Shown: piece by piece, positions 1 through 10,991 of the stretch
How positions within the stretch are numbered: the stretch's first letter is position 1
Layout of the letters: every line of letters starts with the position of its first letter
Origin: Bubalus kerabau
Taxonomy: Eukaryota; Chordata; Mammalia; Artiodactyla; Bovidae
Reading direction: 5' to 3'
Assembly (NCBI RefSeq): GCF_029407905.1
Contig: NC_073628.1
Location: 89,152,501-89,216,500 of the forward strand
Length of the DNA stretch: 64,000 nucleotides
The notes under the pieces: model-generated
What the model saw: the letters and a program-made list of their open reading frames with translations, nothing else
Databases searched by the model: none
Told to the model about the DNA's origin: nothing
Position numbers and translations under genes: made by a program

Positions 1-1036
1 AGAGATGGGAATACCAGACCACCTGACTTGCCTCTTGAGAAACCTATATGCAGGTCAGAAAGAAACAGTTAGAACTGGACATGGAACAAAAGACTGGTTT
101 CAAATAGGAAAAGGAGTACATCAAGGCTGTATATTTAATCAAGTACATCAAGGCTGCTTATTTAATTTACATGCAGAGTACATCATGAGAAATGCTGGAC
201 TGGAAGAAACACAAGCTGGAATCAAGATTGCTGGGAGAAATATCAATAACCTCAGATATGCAGATGACACCACCCTTATGGCAGAAAGTGAAGAAGAACT
301 AAAGAGCCTCTTGATGAAAGTGAAAGAGGAGAGTGAAAAAGTTGGCTTAAAGATCAACATTCAGAAAACGAAGATCATGGCATCTGGTCCCATCACTTTA
401 TGGGAAATAGATGGGGAAACAGTGTCAGACTTTATTTTTCTGGGCTCCAAAATCACTGCAGATGGTGATTGCAGCTGTGAAATTAAAAGACGCTTACTCC
501 TTGGAAGAAAGTTATGACAAACCTAGACAGTATATTAAAAAGCAGAGACATTACTTTGCCAACAAAGGTCCATCTAGTCAAGTCTATGGTTTTTACAGCA
601 GTAATGTATGGATGTGAGAGTTGGACTATAAAGAAAGCTGAGCACCAAAGAATTGATGCTTTTGAACTGTGGTGTTGGAGAAGACTCTTGAGAGTCCCTT
701 GGACTACAAGGAGAGCCAACCAGTCCATCCTAAAGGAGATCAGTCCTGAGTGTTCATTGGAAGGACTGATGTTGAAGCTGAAACTCCAATACTTTGGCCA
801 CCTGATGCTAAGAGCTGATTCATTTGAAAAGACTCTGATGCTGGGAAAGATTGAAGGTGGGTGGAGAAGGGGACGACAGAGGATGAGATGGTTGGATGCC
901 ATCACCAACTCAATGGACATGAGTTTGGGTGAACTCCGAGAGTTGGTGATGGACAGGGAGGCCTGGTGTTAAGCAGTCCATGGGGTCCCAAAGAGTCAGA
1001 CACAACTGAGCGACTGAACTGAACTGAACTGAACTG
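1..1036 (+). mobile_element. BovB (RTE) LINE, 3' half, cut by window start
   Basis: The copy enters from outside the window and covers the reverse transcriptase core, the thumb region and the 3' tail. It ends in a short CTGAA-type repeat at about 1013-1036, the usual BovB terminus. It aligns by eye almost base for base with the copy at 17410-18412. Its sequence is close to the other copies but carries a frameshift near 514 and a small internal duplication at 116-156. Confidence 0.95.
5..972 (+). pseudogene. BovB reverse transcriptase relic (broken)
   Basis: In active BovB this protein copies element RNA into DNA at a nicked target; here it is dead. The first open stretch (5-517, 170 residues) contains the catalytic YADD box at 257-268, followed by the conserved lysine-rich segment and the FLGSKIT block. 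The reading shifts frame at about 514 and continues to a stop at 972 through the region with the YGCESWT and RRGRQRMRWLD blocks, which is the RTE C-terminal domain. An in-frame duplication at 116-156 inserts a second VHQGC-like segment just before the YADD region. The full BovB protein is roughly a thousand residues, so only the C-terminal third is represented. No function is expected. Confidence 0.9.
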
Positions 1037-1039
1037 CCA

Positions 1040-2556
1040 TGGTCACTTTAGACTGTAGTTTCAAAGGTGTAGACTTATTTGTGGATTTGTACCCTCTTGT
1101 GCTGATGTCCCTGTCTTTCTCATACTTGTTCTGTTCAGGGTCCTCTAGAGCAGCTCTGTCCAGTAGAATGTTCTGCAGTGATAAAAAATGTTCTACATAT
1201 GTGCTGTCTGATACAGGAACCACTAGTGTCTATTGTAGCTAGAAGGACTAAGAAACTGGATTTTAAATTTTATTTTAATTGAATTGAAATAGCTGAATGT
1301 GTCCAGTGGCAATCAAGCCATACTTCCTGTCTCTGTACAACTCTCATCCTCACAGAAACCCGACTAAGAGTTATTGACTTGATTGAACCAAACCCAGATA
1401 AACCCTTGATGGACAAAGTGTAGTAAGGAGAGAAAGGAGCAAACCTTCCCCAGCACTGGGGGGGGCCTGGGCAAAGTTTCATACATTTAAGTGTATGAAA
1501 CATGAATCAAGTTGGCACACTCCTAAGTAAAATGTATTCCTTCCTTTTACCTCATTACATATTCCTTCATCAGGAACTGGAAGTCCAGCCTCACAGAATT
1601 CTTGGACTCTACGCTTCTGCTAGCCCCTCTGTTCCCAGTGCAGGTCCACCCTGTGTCACAAGTGAGCTGAGCAGTGAGCCTGGGCAGAGTGGAACTTTAC
1701 ATAACCAGTGATCAAGGGCCATATTTGGGATACTTCTGCTATTCCTGTGCTATGTTCCACCTCTCCTCCATTTTTGACTATAGCTGAGTCTGACTTTAAG
1801 ACATTGTATACAGCTCTGTGGAATTGCTGTATAAAATGAGATCTTGTGTTAATTTGGGCATAGACCTTCCTTCTGAGTCAAGCACCATGATCTGATTAAT
1901 CCCTTTTGGAATTTCTTGTAAGCTCCTACTTCATCACCTACAAATTGAGGAATAATCATTTTTCTAAATACATTTGTCCTGAATTCTTTAGAAGTAAAAC
2001 AGAAATGAACAAGGCTACAGTGAAATAGAACTGAACTTGGCTACAGCTTTTAAAGATTGTTTAAGAGATGAAACATGGAATGGGTACAGATGTGACTTTG
2101 GCCAAAGGTTAATAAGGAGAGTTCATTAAACTGCCTATTTAACATCTTTATTAGGCTGCCTATTACATCACTAAATCATCTTCGGCAGTATGCCTCAGAA
2201 GACTTTTCTGGGGGTAGTCATTTATGCCTAAAGTGTTGGGGAGTGGAAGATAAATTGCAGATGGCTTTTAATCCATGTATAAATCAATCTAATGAGTTCT
2301 ATGTGATTAAAGTCAGTAAAAAAAAATAAGTATTGTAATACTTAGGATGTGTGTACGGATTATCTTCACCTAAATAACATCTTACAAGTGATTTGTAAAT
2401 TTGGGTATTTAGGTAATAAGTAAAAAAGAAGAGTTGCACTGTCTGCATGCGTGTGTGTGGATGCCCATGTATGTGTCTGTGTGTGAAAAACTTGAGCAGG
2501 TTCAGTTGGAAGACAGCTTTGGAAATTTTAAGGTCACATCCTTTTCTTTTGGAGGC
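1040..2556. other. unassigned non-coding stretch
   Basis: No repeat family or exon is recognisable. Reading frames are short and unlike any known protein. There is a run of seven Gs near 1460 and a TG-rich patch at 2446-2485. It ends exactly at the target duplication of the hAT element. Confidence 0.5.
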
Positions 2557-3039
2557 ATTTATGCCAGGGGTCCCCAGTCCCTGGGCCATGGACTGATACC
2601 AATCTATGACCTTTTAGGAATTGGGTCACACAGGAGGAGGTGAGCAGTAAGGTTAATAAATTAAGCTTCATCGGTAGTTACAGCCGCTCCCCATCGTTTG
2701 CGTTATCGTATGAGCTCTGCCTCCTGACAGATCAGTGGTGGCATTAGATTCTCATAGAAGCAAGAATCCTACTGTGAACTGCACATGTGAGGAATCTATA
2801 ACAGATTGCACGATCCTTCTAAGAATCTAATGCCGGATGATTTGTGGTGGAGCTGAGGTGATGATGTTAGTGCTGGGGAGTGGCTACAGATGCAGATATA
2901 ATAAGCAGACAGATTTGACTGTACAGAGACCATACAAATAATGGCTTGCAGACATATCAAAACCCTGTCAGTGAGTGGCAAGTGACAATTAAACTCCATC
3001 TGGTGGCAAGCTTTAAGTCAGAATCTGACACTTATTTTA

Positions 3040-3191
3040 GTCTATGCATGAAAGAAAGAAAGAAAGTGAAGTCACTCAGTTGTGTCTGACTCTTTGTGAC
3101 CCCATGGACTGTAGCCTACCAGGCTCCTCTGTCCATGGGATTTTCCAGGCAAGAATACTGGAGTGGGTTGCCATTGCCTTGTCTATGCATG
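3040..3191 (-). mobile_element. BovA-type SINE fragment with 11-bp target duplication
   Basis: Insert 3051-3180 inside the hAT element, antisense, containing the ACCCCATGGACTGTAGCC block and the AATACTGGAGTGGG block. It is flanked by GTCTATGCATG at 3040-3050 and 3181-3191. The tail side carries an AAAG run. Confidence 0.9.
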
Positions 3192-3277
3192 GCCTGCCCA
3201 TTACTTTATTTACCACTTATGTCACACCTCTTTCCTGCATTGCACACTTGTCTCAGTCACAATTTTGATAAGCCCAC

Positions 3278-3489
3278 AAGCTAATGCCTTTGTACATGCT
3301 AACTTGCTTCAGTTGTGTCTGACTCTTTGTGACTCTATGGACTGCAGCCTGCCAGGTTCCTCTGCCCGTGAGATTCCCCAGGCAAGAATACTGGAGTGGG
3401 TTACCATGCCCTCCTCCAGGGGTTCTTCGCAACCCAGGGATTGAACCCATATCTCTTAAAGCACCACCTGGGAAGCCCCATAAGCTAAT
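3278..3489 (-). mobile_element. Bov-tA SINE with 8-bp target duplication
   Basis: Insert 3286-3481, antisense. It holds the BovA body and a shortened tRNA-Glu-derived head that ends in CACCTGGGAAGCCCC. AAGCTAAT is repeated at 3278-3285 and 3482-3489. Confidence 0.88.
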
Positions 3490-3574
3490 AACCTTAGCTA
3501 AAATGAATAAAAATGTTGCTGAAGAACTTCTTTGAAAATGGGAAAAGACCCAATGATGAGATGGCAGAAAGCTC

Positions 3575-3862
3575 TAAGTTCAATTCAGTTGCTCAATCAT
3601 GTCCTACCCTTTGCTACTCCATGGACTGCAGCACGCCAGACTTCTGCATTCATCACCAACTCCTGGAGCTTGCTCTATGTCATGTCCATCGAGTTGGTGA
3701 TGCCATCCAAACGTCTCATCCTCTGTCCCCTTCCCTTCCTGCCTTCAGTCTTTCCCAGCATAAGGGTCTTTTCCAATGGGTCAGTTCTTCACATCAGGTG
3801 GCCAAAGTATTGGATTTCAGTCCTTCCAATGAAGGACTCTAAAGATGTAGAAGACTCTTAAG
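3575..3862 (-). mobile_element. BovB 3' end, truncated
   Basis: Antisense BovB tail inside the hAT element. It runs from the TTCAATTCAGTTGCTCA tail side to the GGCCAAAGTATTGGA block. It is truncated shortly after the latter, so only about 290 bp of the element landed. I see no clean target duplication. Confidence 0.88.
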
Positions 3863-3894
3863 ACTGCCAACAAAAAGAAAACTGCATTTAAAAT

Positions 3895-5480
3895 AAAATA
3901 CCAAGAGCTCTACTTAAATTACAGATCTGTTGCAACAGGTGATTCACATTCTCCAAGCCCGCTTTGTATAATATGTGGTGACTGACTGTCCAGCAAAGCC
4001 ATGAAACTTTCAAAGCTGCTTTGCCACTTGGAGACCAAGCACCCTGCATTAGAAGACAAGCCTTTGGAGTTTTTAAAAATAAAAAAACATGAACACAAAA
4101 GCCAGAAGCAATTATTGAAGCTCACCACTTCATCAAATGTATCTGCACTGAGAGCGTCATTCTCAGTGGCTAACTGCATTATGAAAGCTAAGAAGCCTTT
4201 TACTATTGGTGAAGAGTTGATCCTGCTTGCTGCTAAGGACACTTGTCATGAACTTTTAGAAGAGACTGCAGTTTGAAAGGTGGCACATGTTCCTCTTTTG
4301 GCTGGCACCATAACTAGATGAATTGATGAAACAGCAGAGGATATTGAGGCGTAACTGTTAGGATTAGTGAGTCACCGTGGTACACAATCCAGGTTGGCAA
4401 GTCTACTGATATTGACAACAATGCTTGTTTTTGTGCATATATTTTTCAGGAGGATATGCACGAGGACATGTGATATATATTTTTGTGCCAACCAACACCA
4501 CAGCTGCAGAACGTTTCAAGTCTTTGAATAATTACATATCAGGAACACTGAATTGGTCATTTTGTGTTGATATATGCACAGATGGAGTGGCTGCTGTGAC
4601 TGGATGGCTTTCTGGTTTCACTGCTTGAGTCAAAGACATTGTTTCTGAATGTGAGTCTGTGCATTGTATCATCCATAGAGAAATGCTGGCTAACCAAAAA
4701 ATGTCCCCTGAACATAACAGTGTTTTGCAGGATGTGAATAAAATGATCACATTGAAGTACTTGCGCTTAATTCATGTCTGTTCGCACAACTCTGTGAGGA
4801 GATGGACACAGAGCACACACATCTTCTCTCATACACAGAAGCGAGGTGGCTTTCTAAAGGTAGGTCACTGGTCAGAGCTGTTGAGTTATGAGAGCCACTC
4901 TAGAGATTTCTTTTAGAAAAAGTCACCACTGGCAGCACATGTCAGTGACACAGAATGGATCACAAACTTGCTTACTTGTGGGACATATTCAACCTGCTCA
5001 GTGAACTCAAGTCACTTCAGGGGAGAATGAAAACTATGTGCAAGTCAACAGAGACTGACATTCAAAGCCAGTCTGAAGTTATAGGTGTGATGAGTGAACA
5101 CTGGGTTTTTGACATGTTTCAGACATTAGCAGAGATTTTGAAAGAGACTGAGCCAGGGCCTCCTCTCTCCCAGCTAGATGCATGATCACTTGTCTCAATT
5201 TTCAAAAGAGCATTACTCCTCTACCACAAAAGACCCCCGGAGTGGGAAGGAATGGATCCACGACCCATTTGTGAATAGGCCAGGTGAACTGACTTTGTCC
5301 ATGCTAGAAGAGGATCAACTGTTTGAAATTGCAAATGACGGTGGCCTTCAAAGTATGTTTGAGACAACTTCAGACTTCCATTAAGGCTTCCATTAAAATC
5401 CAAACTTCTGGATTAAAGTCAAGGCAGAATATTTGGGGATTACCACAAAAGCACTGAAAAGCCTATTTCCACTTCCAACA
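3895..5480 (+). pseudogene. Charlie3-type hAT transposase relic (BED finger plus RNase H-like core)
   Basis: This is the remains of the cut-and-paste enzyme of the surrounding transposon. A BED zinc finger is visible in one frame: a C-x2-C pair at 3965-3976, a stop codon at 3983, then H-x4-H at 4025-4042. The longest open stretch (4001-4276) continues into the segment with KAKKPFTIGEELILLAAKD. Later pieces in shifted frames show a CTDGVAAVTG motif (within 4425-4628), which carries a catalytic-core aspartate in hAT proteins, then CIIHREML (from 4659), a piece at 4955-5185, and DPFVNRPGELTLSMLEEDQL (5178-5384). The C-terminal dimerisation part is recognisable to about 5480. The same protein family gave rise to host ZBED5/FAM200-type genes, but this copy has at least four frame breaks and several stops, so it is not such a gene. 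Confidence 0.88.
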
Positions 5481-5707
5481 TCCTAACTTTATGAAGGGTT
5501 TTTTCCTGCAGTGACAGCAACCAAAACGAAATTGCAGAGTAGACTGGACATAAGCATCACACTTCAGGTGTCACTGTCTCCCATCACCATAGAAGGAATC
5601 ATCTAGTTGCAGGAAAAAAAGCTCAGGGCTCCCACTGATTGTGCATTATGGGGAGCTGTGTAATTATTTCATGATATATCACAATGTAATAACAATAGAA
5701 ATAAGTC

Positions 5708-5914
5708 AGTGCATGCGTGCATGCTCAGTTGTGTCTGACTCCGTGCCCCTGCTGACTGTAGCCCTCCAGGTTCCTCTGTCCATGGGATTTCCCAGGCAAG
5801 AATACTGGAGTGGGTTGCCATTTCCTACTCTAGGCCATCTTCTTGACCCAGGGATTGAACCCACATGTCCTGCATTGGCAGGGGGATTCTTTACCACTGA
5901 GCCACCTGGGAATA
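5708..5914 (-). mobile_element. Bov-tA SINE inside the hAT right end
   Basis: Antisense SINE with BovA body and tRNA-derived head; the head ends in GAGCCACCTGGGAA. AATAGAAATAA occurs on both sides (about 5693-5703 and 5911-5921) and is a probable target duplication. Confidence 0.9.
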
Positions 5915-6034
5915 GAAATAAATGTAGTGTGCTTGAGTCATCCCAAACCATCCCCACTCCTGGTCCATGGAATTATTGTCTTCCATGAAACTGGTCCCCT
6001 GGTGCCCAAGATGCTGGGGACAGCTGATTTATGC

Positions 6035-6805
6035 CATGTTGTAACTGACATATGGTAATGAAAAATGATTTTATGTTACCACTCAGGGAAAACTGGAGAA
6101 CTCTGCCCTTATTATGCTGTGGCTCCCTCCTGTGGTTAAAAGGGAGAACAGGAATATAACCTGTGACAGATGAAGAAAATAGGACTGTAAAGCCTCCAGC
6201 CCGTTGTCTCTATAATTCAGAATTGTCTAGGAAACAGGCTTCATGCCTTCTACTAGATAGTTTAAACCCTGCAAAGGATTCTGACATATGATTCTTGCTA
6301 CTCTCCCTGAGGGCACTCACACTTTATTGCTGTCCCTCTAATTTTCTCCTTACTGTATCCACTTTTCATGGTTAGAAACTATCTTGTATGATTTTATATT
6401 TCATAAGTAATACCATAATTGACATTAATGTAAATATTTTACTGATGAAGTATGCTTTTTCCTATGTAACTGTTTTCATAATATAAGTACTTGGCAATCT
6501 TTGGGTGGTTTTAGGATGTGATGGTTTCTTTTTCTCAGCGCCTTGACCTAATTCTCCTCTGCCAACATCAATTTCGGTCTATTGAAACAGAAACCTTTGA
6601 AACACTGTTAGAAACTGAAAGGCATACCAAGTGCTGTATGATTCTTAGATGAGTGGGTTTGCTTGAGATTAAACTTGAAAGCACCATCTTGCCCATGCAA
6701 TTATTTCTATAGGATTGTATAATCACTGGTCTGTGTTGAGCTTTCCTTAGGCATACTGCCTGAATTGGCTGCAGATATGGGGCTAGGCAAGGATGGGTTG
6801 TTCTT
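6035..6805. other. unassigned non-coding stretch
   Basis: AT-rich sequence to the right of the hAT element. No repeat family or coding signal is recognised. Confidence 0.5.
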
Positions 6806-7024
6806 TTTGTTGTTCAGTCACCAAGTCATGCCCAACTCTTTGTGACCCCATGGCCTGTAGCCCACCAGACTCCTCTGTCCGTGGGATTTTCCAGGCATGA
6901 ATGCTGGAGTGGGTTGCCATTTCCTCCTCCAGGGAATCTTCCTGACCCAGGAATCCAACCCACGTATCCTGCATCATATCCTGCATTGGTAGGCGGATTC
7001 TTTACCACAGAGCCACCAGGGAAA
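6806..7024 (-). mobile_element. Bov-tA SINE
   Basis: Full-length antisense copy ending in GAGCCACCAGGGAAA. A short internal duplication of ATCCTGCAT (about 6965-6985) lies in the tRNA-derived head. Confidence 0.9.
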
Positions 7025-7690
7025 CTGGGTAGGTGAGGCTAAACGCATTCAGTAACAGAGTAAAACATCAAGGCAATATAGGAAGATGGGACTTGGGTTA
7101 AACCTGGAAATGGGAGAAACAGCGAAGATAAGTGGTTCCCAACTGTTCTAGGCACTTTCACAATAATCGTCTCTGCCATGGACATTTTCATTACATAGCT
7201 AATCAGCAGTAAGGCAGTTTTGCAGTAAAGAATAAAATAATGAAAAACAGAAGGACGTTAAAAAAGACCTAATGAAAGATGAGAAATGAATAATAAAATT
7301 AAAAAGACTATTGCAAAATACAAAATATTTGAATACATTTCAAATGTGTGTAGATTGAGGCTAGTACTTTGTGAATAATCGATTTTATTTTGTGACTTGT
7401 ACCTAAGCAGTTTTCTCAGGAGTCTTTTGTTCCTAAGATATTATACATTTTTTTTTTGGCCTGTTAATTTGTCTCTACATATCACACTTTTTTTCTGTTT
7501 TGCTAAAACTTCTTCCTTCATTAAGAGAGAGATCAGTCTCCAAACACTAGGATCTGAGTTTTTGTATTGTTTTGTGAATACCTCTCCATTATTTGTTTGT
7601 TCTTGGCATATTGTCACATATGTTTTGATAGATAATTCTACCAAATTAGAATTAGGTTAGGTGGAAAATGTGAGTTCAACTCTATGCCTT
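7025..7690. other. AT-rich unassigned stretch
   Basis: Poly-A/T-rich sequence with a TTTTTTTTT run near 7449. Open frames of up to 87 codons here look like products of base composition and match no family I know. Confidence 0.5.
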
Positions 7691-7695
7691 CGAGG

Positions 7696-8086
7696 CTCTC
7701 AGCTTCTTTCTCCTCCAGTGTAGCGTGTTTCAAAATAAGAAACCAGTTCTTGGGGCAGATCATCATCATCCATCGGATCATTGAAGCCATCAATAACCGG
7801 AAGAAAGGCTAACATTTCAACCAGTTGAAACAAGACTGTAGACCTTTCAGGGCAAAGTTGTCCAAGGCCAGTTAACTGTGCAGAAAAGTGCTTGTGACAA
7901 AGGTGCTTCCTGCAAAAATACCGAACAAGATTCCAAACTTTTCCTTCGGTTCTTTTGAGAGGGTTGGCAGGTGTAACTGCTGCTCTGGAATAATTAGGAG
8001 TCTGCTGTTTCCTTCCCTCTGCATTCTTGCCCACAGGGGCACCCTGTATTGCGGTGGCAGGGAAAGAGTGTTGCAGTAGCTGTACG
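7696..8086 (-). pseudogene. Unassigned open frame; possible MULE-like transposase fossil
   Basis: On the minus strand a frame is open from about 8086 down to a stop at 7699-7701 (about 129 codons; the first in-frame ATG is well inside). The second half reads LVEMLAFLPVIDGF, an acidic stretch (PMDDDDLP), then QELVSYFETRYTGG. That spacing resembles the C-terminal part of MULE-type transposases associated with FLYWCH-like proteins, where an AFVP-like block is followed by a P-x-L-x-x-YFE-x-TY-x-G block. The first half (QQTPNYSRAAVTP, KVWNLVRYFCRKHLCHKHF) is unfamiliar. No poly(A), target duplication or terminal repeat was found. It could be a domesticated or fossil transposase exon or chance; I lean to a fossil, weakly. 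Confidence 0.25.
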
Positions 8087-9134
8087 ATGCTCCTGGTCTC
8101 TACTGGCTACTGTTTTGGAATGCCAAGCAAACTTTTTATTAATGCAGGGCCAGCATTTAAAAGTACTGAGTAAATGAATAAATGAGCATTGTCTGGAAGG
8201 AGATAATAATGTCTTGTTGGGCTTCTCAAATACATTTTACACGTCTTTTAAATGTGCAATAAATGTTACACTAGATGGATCAAATGGATTTGCTCTGTAA
8301 GAAAACATGAAATACTATTTGTACATATTTGGAAAAGAGTTTCTCTTTGCTTGAACTCTTTCAGGGTCAAAGAAGGTGTGGGCAGCTCTCCAGTGGACCT
8401 TTTGCCCCTGGGTCTGAAACTCTTTTATTGCTGTACCTGAATACTCTAGCTGTTAGGGGAGGTTTGTGGGAGGATGGGGTGGTTCAAGACAAAAAGACTG
8501 GCTTTTGGGATGTTTACACTTTAAAATAAAAATATACAAATTACAGTATTTTTTTTTAAAGAAAAATGTCAATTCCTTTCTTCTTCTAACTCTCCAGAAA
8601 TTTCTGACATTTTTGCTGATGTTGTCTGGACATCAGTGAGGTAGCTGTATTTCAGTGATTCATTTCATTCTGACAACACCAAGCTGAGAAGTCTAACAAC
8701 TTCGATTAGCACAAGTGTCCAAATGACTCTTAATGTCAATAAAAACCTGATTCAGTCAACAGGGAGACAATTATTCAGAAATCCTTCTTCATATTCTCTT
8801 GTGGTTTCTGCCAAATGGTAATTTGTTTGAGGAAAAAAAAAATCCATTTTTCTTAGGGAAAAATAATGCCAATACACTCACTGCAGGCGAATCACTGATT
8901 CTTAATCTAGTTTGATTTGTGCCTGGCTCTGCCACAAACATAACGGAGTGGGGGCAGCGGTCCACATCAATGTTTAATAGACCTCCAGCCTTCACCTGAC
9001 TGTTGAGTTCTTTCAGGAGAAACAAAAGAGATGGTACAAAAAGTGCAGACCCAGGGGAGGACAAGCTCCTGTGTGGACCTGGTGTGCGGAAAAGCCTGGA
9101 AGCATGAGTGAGCATAAAGATTTGAGAGAAGAGA
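8087..9134. other. unassigned non-coding stretch
   Basis: No recognisable family. AATAAATGAATAAATG-like and AATAAAA-like runs occur near 8172 and 8522. The 127-codon minus frame at 8789-9172 overlaps the start of the next SINE and has no support. Confidence 0.45.
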
Positions 9135-9458
9135 ATGGAGTGTGGCTCAGCTGGTAAAGAATCTGCCTGCAATGCAGGAGACCCCGATTCGATTGCTGGT
9201 TCGGGAAGATCCCCTGGAGAAGGGATAGGCTACCCACTCCAGTATTCTCGGGCTTCTCTGGTGGCTCAGATGGTAAAGAATTCATCTGCGATGCAAGAGA
9301 CCTGGGTTCTGATCCCTGGATCAGGAAGATCCCCTGGAGAGGGAACAACTTACCCACTCCAGTATTCTAGCCTGGAGAATTCCATGGATAGAGGAGCCTG
9401 GCAGGCTACAGTCCATGGAATCACAGAAAGTCAGACACAACTGAGCAACTTTCACTTA
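9135..9458 (+). mobile_element. Dimeric Bov-tA SINE (two tRNA-derived heads)
   Basis: A first tRNA-derived head (GGCTCAGCTGGTAAAGAATC onward) runs to CACTCCAGTATTCTC. It is followed directly by a second full head plus BovA body starting GGGCTTCTCTGGTGGCTCAG at about 9249. The tail is GACACAACTGAGCAAC, followed by a T run. The same two-head architecture with the same junction occurs at 42885. Confidence 0.88.
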
Positions 9459-10650
9459 CACTTTTTTTTTTCCTGTGACTAAAGCAGACTATACTTGCAG
9501 GGGTGAGGTGGGGAAGGAAACTTACAAGGGGCCCATTCATGAAAGACGTTAAATGCCATGCTGAGTACTTTTAGTTTCATCTTCTAGTCAGTGGGATGCC
9601 ATTCACAAATTTTGTACAGGAATACATCTTTACTGTCTGGTTAAATGATAAGATATACCTAAAAATAAAAAATAAAAACAATGATGTCCAAGAAGTGTCA
9701 GAAGACAGTATATTAAATGGTTGGGACAAAAGTGAATGCCAGGAATGGGGCAGAGAAATTGCTATATGTTGTAGCCATCAGAGGAGTCTTCTTGATGAAG
9801 GAAGGAATGACACTGTACCTTGAAGAACAAGAAGAAAAGGGAGATACTTCATTAATGCTGGAGTAGGGGGCTTCTGTTGTTTACAAAGACAAAGGCTATT
9901 GGAAATAGGACAGCAAGGACTCTTTCACTGGCCACTCTGCAATTGATGTCACCACCTCACTCCATCTGAGGACAGTGTAATTGGGCAGAGAGCAGGGAAT
10001 GGTGGGAGCAGTTTGGTGGAGTCTCCTGGGAAGAGGACCTAGAGATGGAGTCATGAGCTGAGTCTCCAGTTAGGCAGCATTGGCTTCTCTCTGTTTGAGG
10101 GTGTGTCTGACATTCTAGAGCTCCAGAGCAGTACTTTAACCGTTTGTACGAATTCAGTAAGTATCTAGAACTACTATATACAGGGATCGAGCTACATCTT
10201 GGCCCCTGGAGTGGGCTCTGTTGTCTCACCTGGGTGCCTGGCCTACTTACCATGTCTTCTCTTCTATTGTAAATGACTGTTGCCTACAGGGAAGGAAGTT
10301 GTGAATAGCTCTCTTGAACTCTTGATGCACAACTTCTTCTTGATGCTGTCAGGCTTGATAAAGGCCATGGACTCCTTGAACAAATCAAAACCCTTGGCCA
10401 TCAGCATGAATTATATTCCTTGAATTGCATTTTCTTTAGAACAAGTATTTAACTCTGCTGGAAGTTTTTCCTGCCCTTTCTAAGCCTGACCATATTAGGG
10501 TGTATGAACCTTTCTGGTGAGAGGAAAAGAAGCTATGAAAAGAACCCAACCCAAGCCTCCAACACATGAGGCTCCAAGCAAAGGGAATTTTACCAATTTG
10601 TGGGGCTCTGCCAACAATCATCTCCAATGATTATGGAAAGTTAATTAATT
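9459..10650. other. unassigned non-coding stretch
   Basis: No coding signal. The open frame at 9596-9823 contains no recognisable motif. Confidence 0.45.
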
Positions 10651-10790
10651 CAGCCAATTAATATCCTACAGTGGAGTAGAGGCCATACTAGGGATAAAGT
10701 AGTGAACAAAACAAACATGGACGCTACGTGCAGGAGTTCACAGTAAGTGGGGGAAGCAAAGGCAGGTAAACAGTTTGGCAGCTGATAGAT
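10651..10790 (-). mobile_element. L2 LINE 3'-end remnant
   Basis: Antisense old L2 tail: the GGATAAAGTAGTGAACAAAAC block and the following CAGTAAGTGGGGGAAGCAAA resemble the reverse complement of the L2 3' UTR. It is degenerate and its borders are approximate. Confidence 0.5.
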
Positions 10791-10991
10791 GTGTTGGCTC
10801 CTGTGTACTGTTATTTTATTTTATTATTATTATTTTTTTTGTACTGTTATTTTAAAGAGTTCTGGCCTGAGCTTCAGTTGAGGTCTTGCCTGTGCTATGT
10901 GCTAGTTGTCTGAGTAAATCCTTCTGAAATAAAATTTTTAAGAATTTAAAACGTTGTCAAATGTAGGAAAAGCAAGATCCTAATAGTTTAA

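Larger units (their letters stand above)
2557..6034 (+). mobile_element. Complete Charlie3/MER1-type hAT DNA transposon with target duplication
   Basis: An exact 8-bp direct repeat, ATTTATGC, lies at 2557-2564 and 6027-6034, the size expected for hAT insertion. Between them the element runs 2565-6026. The left end starts CAGGGGTCCCCAG and the right end closes with the imperfect inverse (TGCTGGGGACAGCTG). Subterminal sequence at both ends matches what I know of the MER1A/MER1B and Charlie3 family: the GTGAGCAGTAAGG and GCTCTGCCTCCTGACAG blocks on the left, and the CTGTCTCCCATCACC and GTCTTCCATGAAACTGGTC blocks on the right. A degenerate transposase gene lies in the middle (3895-5480). Four retroelements interrupt it: SINEs at 3051-3180, 3286-3481 and 5708-5914, and a BovB end at 3575-3862. 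It was probably inserted in an early placental ancestor. Confidence 0.9.

Noticed and set aside
4001..5384. A ZBED5-like host gene
   Set aside because: It sits between hAT termini and target repeats, has multiple stops and frameshifts and no intact open frame; it is the transposon's own dead gene.
7397..7660. 87-codon hydrophobic frame as a small membrane protein
   Set aside because: AT-rich composition, no Kozak context, no family motif, and overlapping frames of equal quality on the other strand.
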